The notes: a model not told the origin generated them from the sequence alone. Shown: positions 54,805 to 63,629, counted from the stretch's first letter. The stretch is 64,000 nt of DNA from Parasulfuritortus cantonensis (GCF_004337445.1 NZ_SJZB01000018.1:93178-157177); one strand, 5' to 3'. Numbers and translations: made by a program.

Positions 54805-55466
54805 TTTTCAGACCACGACTTGATCCTTTGCGCGGCCCATTCCCGGCCACCCAGGCCGAAGGCGAGGGCCAGGGCGAGGACCAGGCCGCCGAAGGCGATG
54901 GAGAACGCCGCGGTCACCAGCTGGGTGGCGATCTGCAACTGCTCCAGGGCCAGGAAGAAGGCAAAGATCTGCACGGCGTATTCCGCCCCGGTGCTGATGC
55001 CGAGGGCATTGGGCGCCTTGATGCCGCTCAGCCAGGCGAAGATCAGCCGGTTGACGAAGCGGGCCAGCAGGGTGCCGAACAGCAGGACCAGGATGGCCAC
55101 CACCACGTTGGGCAGGTAGAGGACGACCCGGTTGAGCAACTCCGCGACCGTCTCCAGGCCCAGGCTGTTGGCCACCGAGACCGCCACCACCAGGATGACC
55201 AGCCAGTAGAACAGGAGGCCGATCACGCTCGACAGGGTCAGCTTGACGCCACCCGTGCTGGCCAGGGCCTCGAGGCCCGATTTCTCGGCCAGGCTGTCGA
55301 ACTGCAGGGCCTTGAGCAGGCGTTCGACGCCGGTCTTGAGGACGCGCGCCAGGAGCCAGCCGAGGAAGAGCAGGATCAGGGCGGCCAGGAGCTTGGGCAC
55401 GAAGATGGCGATCTGGCTCCAGAAGGTCTGCAAGGAGGCGAGGAAGATGTCGATTTGCTGATTCAT
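54801..55466 (-). CDS. MscS-related TM-helix repeat membrane protein
   Basis: A 221-aa protein with about five helices and the conserved TM_helix repeats of small MscS-like/CmpX proteins: AALILLFLGWLLARVLKTGVERLLKAL and VVVAILVLLFGTLLARFVNRLIFAWL. It lacks the C-terminal cytoplasmic beta domain of true MscS. AAGGAG precedes ATG 55466. Its stop overlaps the P-type ATPase start (ATGA), so the two are made together; it may be a companion or regulator of the pump, which is inference. Confidence 0.82.
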   Translation of the reverse strand: MNQQIDIFLASLQTFWSQIAIFVPKLLAALILLFLGWLLARVLKTGVERLLKALQFDSLAEKSGLEALASTGGVKLTLSSVIGLLFYWLVILVVAVSVANSLGLETVAELLNRVVLYLPNVVVAILVLLFGTLLARFVNRLIFAWLSGIKAPNALGISTGAEYAVQIFAFFLALEQLQIATQLVTAAFSIAFGGLVLALALAFGLGGREWAAQRIKSWSEK

Positions 55467-55583
55467 GGATACTCCTTGGTCGCAGCGAAAACTATACAGG
55501 GTGCCGGCGCGATACTAGGTTGCCGCCTGCGGGGTCGAATCGGGGTATGCCCGTACGGGAAACCCTTATCAAGGCCTCCCGGG

Positions 55584-56723
55584 TCATTCCGGGCCCGCCG
55601 CCGTCTCGTACAGCGAATCGTGGCCGAAGCGCACGTCGAAGGCCGCGTCCACCGGGTCCAGGTCATCCAGCCAATAGGCCGCATCGTTGCGGTGGTAGAT
55701 CATGAAGCGGCCACGCAGGGCCGGGTCCTTGGCGCGGTGGTAGCGCAGGTAGATGCGCGTCTCGTCGACCGCCAGGATTTCGATCTTGCCGGATTCGTGT
55801 GACATCACGTAGCGCGCCCGGCGGGCCAGACCGGAGCCGCGGTGGATGGCCTCCTGGAAGGTCTGCCAGCCGCGCACGATGGGCACCCGGTAGGGGGCGT
55901 TGCCGGCGGTCGGGCGGCCCTGGAACAGGTAGTAGGGCGGGCAGCCCAGCCAGGACAGCTTGCGGTAAAGCTCGCCGAGCACGACCGGGTCGTCGTTGAT
56001 GCCGGCGATCAGCGGGCACTGGTTGGTCAGGACGACGCCATGCCGGATCAACTGGTCGAGCGCGCGTACCGCCGGCTCGGTCAGTTCGCGCGGGTGGTCG
56101 AAATGGGCCATCACGTAGATGCGCTTCTCGGCCGTCGAATGGCGTTCGAACATCGCCAGCAATTCCGGGTCGTCGAGTATGCGCCAGGGGTCGAAGGCCG
56201 GCATCTTGGAGCCGATGCGGATAACCTGCACGTGCGGAATCTCGCGTAGCCGGCCGATGATCTCGGCCAGCCGGCGGGTGCTCATCAGGAGCGGGTCGCC
56301 GCCGGTGAGCAGGACGTTGGTCACTTCCGGGTGGCCGGCGATGTAGTCGAGGCCGTCCCAGACCGCCTTGTTGACCTCCTCGTTGTCGTCCATGAACAGG
56401 CGCTTGCGGAAGCAGTAGCGGCAGTAGCCGCCGCACACCTCGTTGCAGAGCAGCAGCACGGTGTCGGCATACTTGTGCTGGACGCCGTGGCTGATCGTGA
56501 CCGCCGCCTCGTTGCAGGCGTCCAGGTCGCCCCAGGCGTCGAGTTCCTCGGCGCGCGGGACGATGAGTTGGCGGATGGGGTCGGCCGGGTCGCTCCAGTC
56601 GATCAGGCCGAGGTAGTATTCACTGCTGCGGAAGGCGTAGTGCGCGCCGACGCGCTCGAGCGTCGCCAGGTCGCCGGCCGCCCGCAGCGCGGGAATGGCC
56701 GCGAGGTTCTTGATGTAACGCAA
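55584..56723 (-). CDS. KamA-family radical SAM protein (lysine 2,3-aminomutase type)
   Basis: A 379-aa PLP/radical SAM enzyme family member. The cluster motif is CGGYCRYCFRKR (C-x3-C-x2-C), followed by VLLTGGDPLLMS. The PLP-lysine region is expected near SGKIEILAV; the substrate-binding Asp motifs are not unambiguous. Shorter than clostridial lysine 2,3-aminomutase (about 416) and longer than EpmB (about 342). No EF-P, epmA or acetyltransferase gene is nearby, so beta-lysine synthesis versus another amino acid is open. The TTG start (56723) has GAGGAG seven bases upstream, right after a leader terminator. Confidence 0.85.
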   Translation of the reverse strand: MRYIKNLAAIPALRAAGDLATLERVGAHYAFRSSEYYLGLIDWSDPADPIRQLIVPRAEELDAWGDLDACNEAAVTISHGVQHKYADTVLLLCNEVCGGYCRYCFRKRLFMDDNEEVNKAVWDGLDYIAGHPEVTNVLLTGGDPLLMSTRRLAEIIGRLREIPHVQVIRIGSKMPAFDPWRILDDPELLAMFERHSTAEKRIYVMAHFDHPRELTEPAVRALDQLIRHGVVLTNQCPLIAGINDDPVVLGELYRKLSWLGCPPYYLFQGRPTAGNAPYRVPIVRGWQTFQEAIHRGSGLARRARYVMSHESGKIEILAVDETRIYLRYHRAKDPALRGRFMIYHRNDAAYWLDDLDPVDAAFDVRFGHDSLYETAAGPE

Positions 56724-56737
56724 TAGCGGACTCCTCG

Positions 56738-56788
56738 GAAAAACAAAACGGGCCGCAGCCCGTATGGATTTTCATTGTCCCGGCTGCG
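56738..56788 (-). promoter_or_regulatory. Transcription attenuator (leader terminator with competing antiterminator) upstream of kamA-type gene
   Basis: On the minus strand ACGGGC-TGCG-GCCCGT (56763-56748) is followed by TTTGTTTTT and then immediately by the ribosome site. Upstream, CGCAGCC (56788-56782) is complementary to GGCTGCG in the terminator's left arm and loop, so the two pairings exclude each other. A further leader hairpin GTAAGG-loop-CCTTAC is at 56815-56831. I do not recognise a known riboswitch class. Confidence 0.55.
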
Positions 56789-56980
56789 ATCAAGGGCGAA
56801 AACCCGGTGATCCCGTAAGGGTTTTCCTTACCTGCCGGGGGACGGGCCGCCGGCCGCCGCGTCGGTCGGGACGGCGGGCTAAATCTGCGGCGTTTCCTGC
56901 CGTAGTTGTTGGTATCGCCGCGCCCTGCGCGGACCGGGATCGGGCCGCGTCGAGTCGAGGTACCCCCTTGGAGCATGTCC

Positions 56981-58570
56981 ATGGCAGCCGTTGAAGAAGC
57001 ACGCCGCGCAAGCGATCCGTCGCCCGTGAAGCGGTATTTCCAGACCCTCCTGCAGGGCCGCCTGTGGTGGTGGCTGCCGCTGGTCGTCTGGACGCTGCTG
57101 GTGGGCGCCTCGCTGCGTTACCAGACGGACGCGATCCGGCGCCACAGCTTCGAGTTGTCGCAGAGCTCGGCCCGCGAGATTTTCAACCTGGTGGTCCTGG
57201 TCCGGCGCTGGAACGCCAACCACGGCGGGGTCTACGTCCCGGTCACCGAGAAGTTCCAGCCCAACCCCTACCTGAAGGTGCCCTGGCGCGACGTGGTCAC
57301 CCAGGACGGCCGCCCGCTGACCCTGGTGAACCCGGCATTCATGACCCGGCTGGTCGGCGAACTCGCGGAACAGAAGGACGGCATCCGCCTCCACATCACC
57401 AGCTTGAAGCCCCTGCGCCCGGCCAACGCGGCCGATGCCAGCGAGACCCGGGCCCTGGAGTCGTTCGCGGCCGGCGGCAAGGAACGGACCTGGATCGAGG
57501 CCGACGGCAAGGGCGGCCAGCTGTTCCGGTACATGGCGCCGCTCTGGGTGGAGAAGCCCTGCCTGCAATGCCACGCCGAACAGGGCTACAAGATCGGCGA
57601 CCTGCGCGGCGGCATCAGCGTCTCGTTCAGCGAAGACCGTACCATGGCGCTGGAGGCGGCCCGGATCCGCCAGACCGTCATCCTGCACGGCGCCGTCTAC
57701 CTGCTCGTGGTGGCGCTCGGCTGGTGGCTGCTGGAGCAACTGCGCTGGCGCATGCAGCACCTCAACCAGCAGGTCGTGGCGATGCGTTCGGCCATGGAGC
57801 ACGTGCTGCGCGACGAGAAGATGGCCTCGCTCGGCCGCATGGTCGCCGGCTTCGCGCATGAGGTGAATACGCCGATCGGGGTGGCCCTGGGGGCCTTGTC
57901 GAACAGCGACGTCACCCTGGCGCGCATCGATGCCCTGCTCGCCGCCGAGGAGGTCAGCGAGGAAGACCTGCGCCGCGAACTGGGCCTGCTCAAGAGCGGT
58001 GCCGACATGGCCCAGGCCAATCTGGTCCGCGCCGCCAACCTGATCCAGAGCTTCAAGCGCACCTCGGTCGACCAGACCTCGGACGCCAAACGCGTCTACG
58101 ACATGAAGGAACTCCTGCAGGACGTCCTGTACATGCTGCACAACTACCTCAAGCGCCTGCCCATCACGGTGCACACCGAATGTCCGCGGCAGCTCCGCAT
58201 CGACGGCTGGCCGGGCCAGATGCAGCAGCTGCTCACCAACCTGGTCATCAACAGCCTGACCCATGGCTTCCCGGACGACCGCCAGGCCGGCGAGATTCGC
58301 ATCGTGGTCACCCTGGCGACCCCCGAGCGGGTCCGGATCGACTACTCGGACACCGGCCAGGGCATGACGCCGGAGGTGCGTAGCCACGTCTTCGAGTCGT
58401 TCTACACCACCCGGCGCGATTCCGGCGGCTCCGGCCTCGGCCTGTCCATCTGCCAGGACATCGTCGAGCACCGGCTGCAGGGCAGCATCGTCTGCGAAAG
58501 CGAGCCGGGTGCCGGGACCCGTTTCATCGTCGAGTTCCCCGCCACCGTCGTCGGGACGGTACTGCCATGA
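56981..58570 (+). CDS. DUF3365 heme-motif sensor histidine kinase
   Basis: A 529-aa membrane kinase. TM1 is WWWLPLVVWTLLVGASL (about 26-42); the periplasmic DUF3365 (Tll0287-like) domain carries C194-L-Q-C197-H198, a c-type heme motif; TM2 about 230-250. The H-box is GRMVAGFAHEVNTPIGVALGALS (H293) and the ATPase boxes are LLTNLVINSLTHGF, YSDTGQGMTPEV and GGSGLGLSICQDIVEH. ATG 56981 has GGAG at seven bases. First gene of a three-gene operon (ATGA overlap to the next). Likely senses redox state, NO or oxygen through heme; ligand inferred. Confidence 0.9.
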   Translation: MAAVEEARRASDPSPVKRYFQTLLQGRLWWWLPLVVWTLLVGASLRYQTDAIRRHSFELSQSSAREIFNLVVLVRRWNANHGGVYVPVTEKFQPNPYLKVPWRDVVTQDGRPLTLVNPAFMTRLVGELAEQKDGIRLHITSLKPLRPANAADASETRALESFAAGGKERTWIEADGKGGQLFRYMAPLWVEKPCLQCHAEQGYKIGDLRGGISVSFSEDRTMALEAARIRQTVILHGAVYLLVVALGWWLLEQLRWRMQHLNQQVVAMRSAMEHVLRDEKMASLGRMVAGFAHEVNTPIGVALGALSNSDVTLARIDALLAAEEVSEEDLRRELGLLKSGADMAQANLVRAANLIQSFKRTSVDQTSDAKRVYDMKELLQDVLYMLHNYLKRLPITVHTECPRQLRIDGWPGQMQQLLTNLVINSLTHGFPDDRQAGEIRIVVTLATPERVRIDYSDTGQGMTPEVRSHVFESFYTTRRDSGGSGLGLSICQDIVEHRLQGSIVCESEPGAGTRFIVEFPATVVGTVLP

Positions 58571-60006
58571 GCGCCGCATTCGTCTGGGACGACCGCTTCG
58601 TCACCGGCCTCGAACTGGTCGACGCCCAACATCGCCACTTGGTCGATCTGGTCAACGAGACCGGCGAGATGCTGGTCCGGGGCGACCGCGACGAGGCGCA
58701 GGCCAATCGGATATTCGGCGAACTGGCCGACTACGCGCGCGTGCATTTCGCCACCGAGGAGGGGCTGATGCGCAAGCGCGGCATCGATCCCCGGCACGTC
58801 CGCGAACACACCGAACACCACCACAACTTCGTCGAGCAGGTCGGCTTGATGTGGCAGCGCCTGGACCAGAGCGACGACCCGGCCGGGATGCTGCAGGGTT
58901 TCCTGTCCTCCTGGCTGACCGTGCACATCCTGGGAGAGGACCAGGTCATGGCCAGGATGATGGCCGACATCGAGGCCGGCCTGCCGGCCGCCGAGGCCTA
59001 CGAGAAGGAGTACGCGGCGGTCGACAACAGCGTCTCCACCCTGCTCGACGCCCTGCACAACCTGTACAGCCTGCTGGCCGACAAGAACCGCGAACTGGAC
59101 GCCGCCAACCGGGAGCTCGAGGCCAAGGTGGCCGAGCGCACCCGCGACCTGGCCGAGGCAAACCGCAGCCTGGCGGCCGAGGGCGAGGAACTGCGCCACC
59201 TCCTGGCCACCGTGGAATCGGCCCAGCGGCAACAGCTGGCGGGCGAGAAGCTGGCGGCCATGGGGCGCATGGTGGCCGGCCTGGCGCACGAGATGAACAC
59301 CCCGCTCGGCATTGCCCTGGGCGCCCTGTCGAGCGGCGACGACACCGTGGCGGCGCTGCGCGGCCTGCTCTCCCGCGAGGAGGTGGCCGAGGACGAACTG
59401 CGTGCCTACATCGAGCGCCTGACCGAGGGCAACCGGCTCGCCTTGACCAACCTGAACCGGGCGGCGGCCCTGGTGAACCGCATCCGGCATACGTCCGTCG
59501 ACCTGCCCGGCCAGACGGAACGGGTCTACCTGCTCGCCGACGCCATCCGGGAAACCCTGCTCGGCTGGCATCCGCGCCTGCGCGACGCGGGCGTGGCCGT
59601 GGCCGTGACCTGTGCCCCGGATTTGGCGGTCTCCGGCGACCCGCTGCTCGTCGAGCAGGTGCTCGCCAACCTGCTGCAGAACAGTCTGGAACATGGTTTC
59701 TACGGCCGTCCCGGAGGCGCGATCAGGATCGAGGCCGCGGTCGAGGCGTCGGGCAACTGCCGGATCGCCTACATGGACGACGGCGTCGGCATGCCGGAGG
59801 ATGTCATCGAACACGCCTTCGAGCCGTTCTACGCGGCCCGGCGCCACCTCGGCGGTGCCGGACTGGGCCTGTACTTCTGCTACAGCATCGTCAGCGAACG
59901 CCTGGGTGGCCGCATCGCCTGCACCAGCCGGCCCGGCGACGGCATGCGCGTGGATATCGAGTTCCCGGTCCACATGCGCCATCCAGCCTTGGAGATGACA
60001 CCGTGA
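58567..60006 (+). CDS. Hemerythrin-histidine kinase hybrid
   Basis: A 479-aa cytoplasmic kinase. Residues 1-130 form a bacteriohemerythrin with di-iron ligands H22, H60, E64, H81/H85 (in a His-rich stretch), H120 and D125 (HILGEDQ). A coiled coil (about 150-225) leads to the H-box GRMVAGLAHEMNTPLGIALGALS (H241) and ATPase motifs NLLQNSLEHGF, MDDGVGMPED, GGAGLGLYFC. The kinase core resembles that of the preceding DUF3365 kinase, suggesting duplication with sensor exchange. Hemerythrins bind O2, so oxygen-dependent signalling is expected. Confidence 0.92.
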   Translation: MSAAFVWDDRFVTGLELVDAQHRHLVDLVNETGEMLVRGDRDEAQANRIFGELADYARVHFATEEGLMRKRGIDPRHVREHTEHHHNFVEQVGLMWQRLDQSDDPAGMLQGFLSSWLTVHILGEDQVMARMMADIEAGLPAAEAYEKEYAAVDNSVSTLLDALHNLYSLLADKNRELDAANRELEAKVAERTRDLAEANRSLAAEGEELRHLLATVESAQRQQLAGEKLAAMGRMVAGLAHEMNTPLGIALGALSSGDDTVAALRGLLSREEVAEDELRAYIERLTEGNRLALTNLNRAAALVNRIRHTSVDLPGQTERVYLLADAIRETLLGWHPRLRDAGVAVAVTCAPDLAVSGDPLLVEQVLANLLQNSLEHGFYGRPGGAIRIEAAVEASGNCRIAYMDDGVGMPEDVIEHAFEPFYAARRHLGGAGLGLYFCYSIVSERLGGRIACTSRPGDGMRVDIEFPVHMRHPALEMTP

Positions 60007-61556
60007 AACTGGTTTCCCGCAAGCCTGGCGCGGCTGCCGAGCTGGCCGTCGGCAAGACACGCCACCCCTGGAAGGTCATGGTCGTCGACGACGAGCCGGA
60101 CATCCTGGCCCTGACACGGCTGAGCCTGAGCGACTTCAAGTTCGACGGTCGCGGCCTGGAATTCCTGGAGGCCGCCTCCGCCGCCGAGGCGAAAGCGCTC
60201 CTGGCGAGCCACCGCGACATCGCCATGGCCCTCATCGACGTCGTCATGGAGACCGAGGACGCCGGCCTGCGCCTGGTCGAATACATCCGCAACGAGCTCG
60301 GCAACGCCATGGTCCGCCTGGTCATCCGTACCGGGCAGCCCGGCGTGGCGCCCGAGCGCTACGTCATCGACCACTTCGACATCGACGACTACAAGGACAA
60401 GACCGAGCTGAGCGCCACCCGGCTCTACACCACCGTGCGCTCGGCCCTCAAGGCCTACCGCGACCTGCGCGCCATCGAGCTCAACCGCATCGGCCTGGAA
60501 CGGGTCCTGGTCGCCGTGCCCAGCCTGTACCGCACCGCCGATGCCAGCCTGCAGCCGTTCTTCGAGGGCGTCCTGACCCAGATCGTCGGCCTGTGCAAGC
60601 TGGACGAGGCCTCTTTCATCCAGACCATCGACGGAATCGTCGCCACCTTCGACGGCGGCGAGACCACCGTCCGGGCGGTCACCGACGACTTCTCCAGCTC
60701 CGAACGCTTCGAGTCGATCCGCGCCGCCTGCACCGACCTGGTATTGAACGGCAAGCCGGCCCCGGACCTGCGCCGGGATGCCTTCGTGGAGCCCCTCGTG
60801 GTCGATGCCGAGCCGGTCGGCTTCGTCTACGTCGAACCGAAGGGCAGCCTCTCGGAAAGCGACCGCAGGCTGATCCAGGTGATGGTTCAGCAATGCGCCA
60901 GCGCCTTGGAAAACCTGCGCCTGCATTTCAACCTGCAGGAGGCCTACGACAGCGCCATCGACATGCTCGCGGAAGTGGCCGAGTTCAAGGACAAGACCAC
61001 GGGCGACCACGTCAACCGGATCGACCGCCTAACCCGCGCCATCGCCCTGGAAATGGGCATCTCGGAAACGGATGCCGCCGTGTACGGCAAGGCCAGCCGG
61101 CTGCACGACGTCGGCAAGATCGGCATCGACGACGACATCCTGCGCAAACCCGGCCGCCTGAGCCCGGCGGAGTTCGAGGTCATGAAGCGGCACACCGGGA
61201 TCGGTGCCCGCATCCTCGACCACCACCCCTCGTTCGCCCTCGCCAAGGAGGTCGCCTACGGCCACCACGAGCGCTGGGACGGGCGCGGCTATCCGGAAGG
61301 CCGGCCATCCGCCGAACTGCCCCTGTTGACCCGGATCACCACGGCGGCCGACGTCTTCGATGCCCTGATCAGCCGGCGGCCTTACAAGGCGGCCTGGACG
61401 CTCGCCGACGCCGTGGCCGAGGTCGAACGCGGCGCCGGCAGCGTGTTCGACCCCGAGGTGGTGCGGGCCTTCATGATGCTGTACCGGCGCGGCGAACTCG
61501 ATGCGCTGACCCAGTCGGCGCAGGTCGATGCCGAACCGCCCGGCGACGGTGGCTAG
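60003..61556 (+). CDS. REC-DUF3369-HD-GYP response regulator (c-di-GMP phosphodiesterase)
   Basis: A 517-aa cytoplasmic output protein. Receiver (about 20-150) with VMVVDDEPDILAL and the phosphoacceptor Asp in MALIDVVMETEDAG; DUF3369 (about 175-320, GAF-like); HD-GYP with ASRLHDVGKIGIDDDILRKPG and GHHERWDGRGYPEGRP. HD, the downstream metal ligands and GYP are all present, so hydrolysis of c-di-GMP is expected. The GTG start overlaps the kinase stop (GTGA). Converges with the Bcr gene through a shared CTAG stop (61553-61556). Confidence 0.94.
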   Translation: MKLVSRKPGAAAELAVGKTRHPWKVMVVDDEPDILALTRLSLSDFKFDGRGLEFLEAASAAEAKALLASHRDIAMALIDVVMETEDAGLRLVEYIRNELGNAMVRLVIRTGQPGVAPERYVIDHFDIDDYKDKTELSATRLYTTVRSALKAYRDLRAIELNRIGLERVLVAVPSLYRTADASLQPFFEGVLTQIVGLCKLDEASFIQTIDGIVATFDGGETTVRAVTDDFSSSERFESIRAACTDLVLNGKPAPDLRRDAFVEPLVVDAEPVGFVYVEPKGSLSESDRRLIQVMVQQCASALENLRLHFNLQEAYDSAIDMLAEVAEFKDKTTGDHVNRIDRLTRAIALEMGISETDAAVYGKASRLHDVGKIGIDDDILRKPGRLSPAEFEVMKRHTGIGARILDHHPSFALAKEVAYGHHERWDGRGYPEGRPSAELPLLTRITTAADVFDALISRRPYKAAWTLADAVAEVERGAGSVFDPEVVRAFMMLYRRGELDALTQSAQVDAEPPGDGG

Positions 61557-62755
61557 TGCGCCGGCGCCCGGATCAGGGCGTGGTGGGTGAGCCAGGCGGC
61601 CAGCGCGCAGGCCGCGATGATCCAGGCGAGCGGCGCCACCTCCGCACCCTGGGCCAGGCCGGTCAGGCTGCCGGCCAGGGTGGCGAGGCCGAATTGCAGC
61701 GCCCCCATCAGGGCCGATGCGGTGCCCGCGCGCTGACCGTGCGTGGCCAGGGCGGCGGCGGTGGCGTTGGGAACGATGAAACCCAGGCTGGCGATGGCCA
61801 GGGTGAGCGGCGCGGCGAAGGCGACCAGGCCGGGCTGGCCCGCCAGGGGTAGCAGGGCCAGCCAGCCGGCCAGCAGGGCGAGCGCGGTCTGGGCCCGGCG
61901 CAGCACGCGGGTCGGCTCCAGGCGGCGGATCAGGCGGGCGTTGATCTGGCTGGCCAGGATGAACCCCACGGCATTGCTGGCGAACAGCCAGCCGTACTGC
62001 TCGGTGCTCAGGTGGTACAGCTCCATGAACACGTGCGGCGATCCCGAGATGTAGGCGAAGAAGCCCGCCATGGCGAAGCCGGAGGCCAGCGAGTAGCCCA
62101 TGAATGCGCGCTCGCCGAGCAGGGCGCCGAAGTCCTCGCCCAGGCGCCGCCAGCCGAGCGGCGGGGCGTGCCGGGTGTCGTGGCTTTCCGCCAGGCCCAG
62201 GCGGATGGCGAGCAGGCAGGCCAGGCCGAAGCCGGTGAGCAGGCAGAAGATGGCGCGCCAGCCCAGGCTGGCGACCACCCAGCCGCCCAGCATGGGGGCG
62301 ACGATGGGGGCGACCCCCATGACTAGCATGAGCAGGGACATGGCGCGCGCGGAGTCGCGCACGCCGCAGCGGTCGCGGATCACCGCCCGGGTGACCACCA
62401 TGCCGGCGCAGCCGCCCAGGCCCTGGGTCAGGCGCCAGAAGGTGAGTTCGCCCAGACCGGTCGCCAGGGCGCCGGCCAGCGAGGCCAGGGTGTACAGGGC
62501 GAGGCCGGCGTAGAGCGGCGGCTTGCGGCCGTAGCGGTCGCTGAGCGGGCCGTAGATGAGCTGGCCGAAGGCGGTGCCGACGAAATAGCCGGCCAGGGTG
62601 TACTCGGGTCGGCCGGCCTGGCCGGCGAAGTCCGCGGTCATGGCCGGGAAGCCGGGCAGGTACATGTCGATGGACAGCGGCCCGATGGCGGTGAGGGCGC
62701 CGAGCAGCACCAGCCAGGCCGGCAGGCCGCGCCCGCAGTTCCCCGCGCCGCTCAT
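61553..62755 (-). CDS. Bcr/CflA-family MFS drug-resistance transporter
   Basis: A 400-aa 12-helix MFS exporter. N-terminal AIGPLSIDMYLPGFPAMTADF and motif A-like FGQLIYGPLSDRYGRKPPLYAGL are typical of the Bcr/CflA branch, as is LGGCAGMVVTRAVIRDRCG. Likely a proton-driven exporter of drugs, polyamines or amino-acid derivatives. The ATG overlaps the stop of the dioxygenase gene upstream (ATGA). Confidence 0.9.
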   Translation of the reverse strand: MSGAGNCGRGLPAWLVLLGALTAIGPLSIDMYLPGFPAMTADFAGQAGRPEYTLAGYFVGTAFGQLIYGPLSDRYGRKPPLYAGLALYTLASLAGALATGLGELTFWRLTQGLGGCAGMVVTRAVIRDRCGVRDSARAMSLLMLVMGVAPIVAPMLGGWVVASLGWRAIFCLLTGFGLACLLAIRLGLAESHDTRHAPPLGWRRLGEDFGALLGERAFMGYSLASGFAMAGFFAYISGSPHVFMELYHLSTEQYGWLFASNAVGFILASQINARLIRRLEPTRVLRRAQTALALLAGWLALLPLAGQPGLVAFAAPLTLAIASLGFIVPNATAAALATHGQRAGTASALMGALQFGLATLAGSLTGLAQGAEVAPLAWIIAACALAAWLTHHALIRAPAH

Positions 62756-63540
62756 GCCCGGTCTAGGCCATAGACGGCGCCGAGCATGCCGATGCTGCCG
62801 TAGCTGAGGTGGTCGTTGACGAAGACGGGCGTTTCGCCGGGGTCCGCGACGGCGGCGACGTAGAGCAGGGGCAGATAGTGCTCAGGCGTCGGCACGGCCC
62901 GGATCGCCTCGGGCCCGAGGTCCAGGTAGTCGACCAGGGCGGCGTGGTCGGCCGCGGCCAGGCGCGTGCGTACCTCGGCGCTGAAACGGGCGGCCCAGTC
63001 GAAGCCGCCGTCCGGGCGGCGCCAGTCCATGTGGCGGAGGTCGTGCACGACGTTGCCGCTGGCCAAGATCAGTACTTCCTCGTCGCGCAACGGCCGCAGG
63101 CGGCGGGCCAGCTCGTAGTGGCCGGCGGCGGCGCGGGTACGGTCGAGGGCCAGCTGGATGACCGGAACGTCGGCGTCCGGATAGAGGTGGGCGAGCAGCG
63201 ACCAGACGCCGTGGTCGAGGCCGCGGGCGCCGTCGGCCGCGACCGGTCCGGGTGCCAGCAGGTCGGCGACCCGGGCCACCAGGGCCGGGTCGCCGGGAAC
63301 CGGATAGTCGAAGGTCGCCAGGTCTTCCGGGAAGCCGTAGAAATCATGCAGCGTGGCCGGCCGGGGCGACACGGTCAGCGCCGGGCCGGCGTGTTCCCAA
63401 TGCGCGGAGACGGCCAGGATGGCGCGCGGACGCGGCAGGCGCCGGCCCAGGTCGCGCCAGGTCCGGCTGTCGCCGTTGTCGTCGAGCGCGTTGGTCGGGC
63501 TGCCGTGGCCGAGGAACAGGGTGGGGAAGGGAGTCGCCAC
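62752..63540 (-). CDS. DODA-type extradiol ring-cleavage dioxygenase family protein (YgiD-like)
   Basis: A 262-aa class III extradiol dioxygenase-type enzyme with single metal site. Visible ligands and acid-base residues: LFLGHGSPTNAL, VSAHWEHAGP, GLDHGVWSLL and TPEHYLPLLY. Bacterial relatives include YgiD, active on L-DOPA, but native substrates are often unknown. GTG start at 63540, with weak ribosome site. It is translationally coupled to the Bcr-type exporter, suggesting substrate or product export; that is inference. Confidence 0.9.
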   Translation of the reverse strand: MATPFPTLFLGHGSPTNALDDNGDSRTWRDLGRRLPRPRAILAVSAHWEHAGPALTVSPRPATLHDFYGFPEDLATFDYPVPGDPALVARVADLLAPGPVAADGARGLDHGVWSLLAHLYPDADVPVIQLALDRTRAAAGHYELARRLRPLRDEEVLILASGNVVHDLRHMDWRRPDGGFDWAARFSAEVRTRLAAADHAALVDYLDLGPEAIRAVPTPEHYLPLLYVAAVADPGETPVFVNDHLSYGSIGMLGAVYGLDRA

Positions 63541-63611
63541 GGCGGATCACGCACTAGCGGCCGGCCGGCCGGGTATCCATTTTGTTTGCATCATTGTCGG
63601 TTACCTTAAAC

Positions 63612-63629
63612 TATCTTCCTGGGAAGATA
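63612..63629. promoter_or_regulatory. Perfect 8-2-8 inverted repeat before the DUF4405 gene
   Basis: TATCTTCC-TG-GGAAGATA is an exact dyad in the AT-rich gap between the dioxygenase and the DUF4405 gene, 48 bp before the latter. Likely an operator for a dimeric repressor that I cannot name. Confidence 0.45.
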
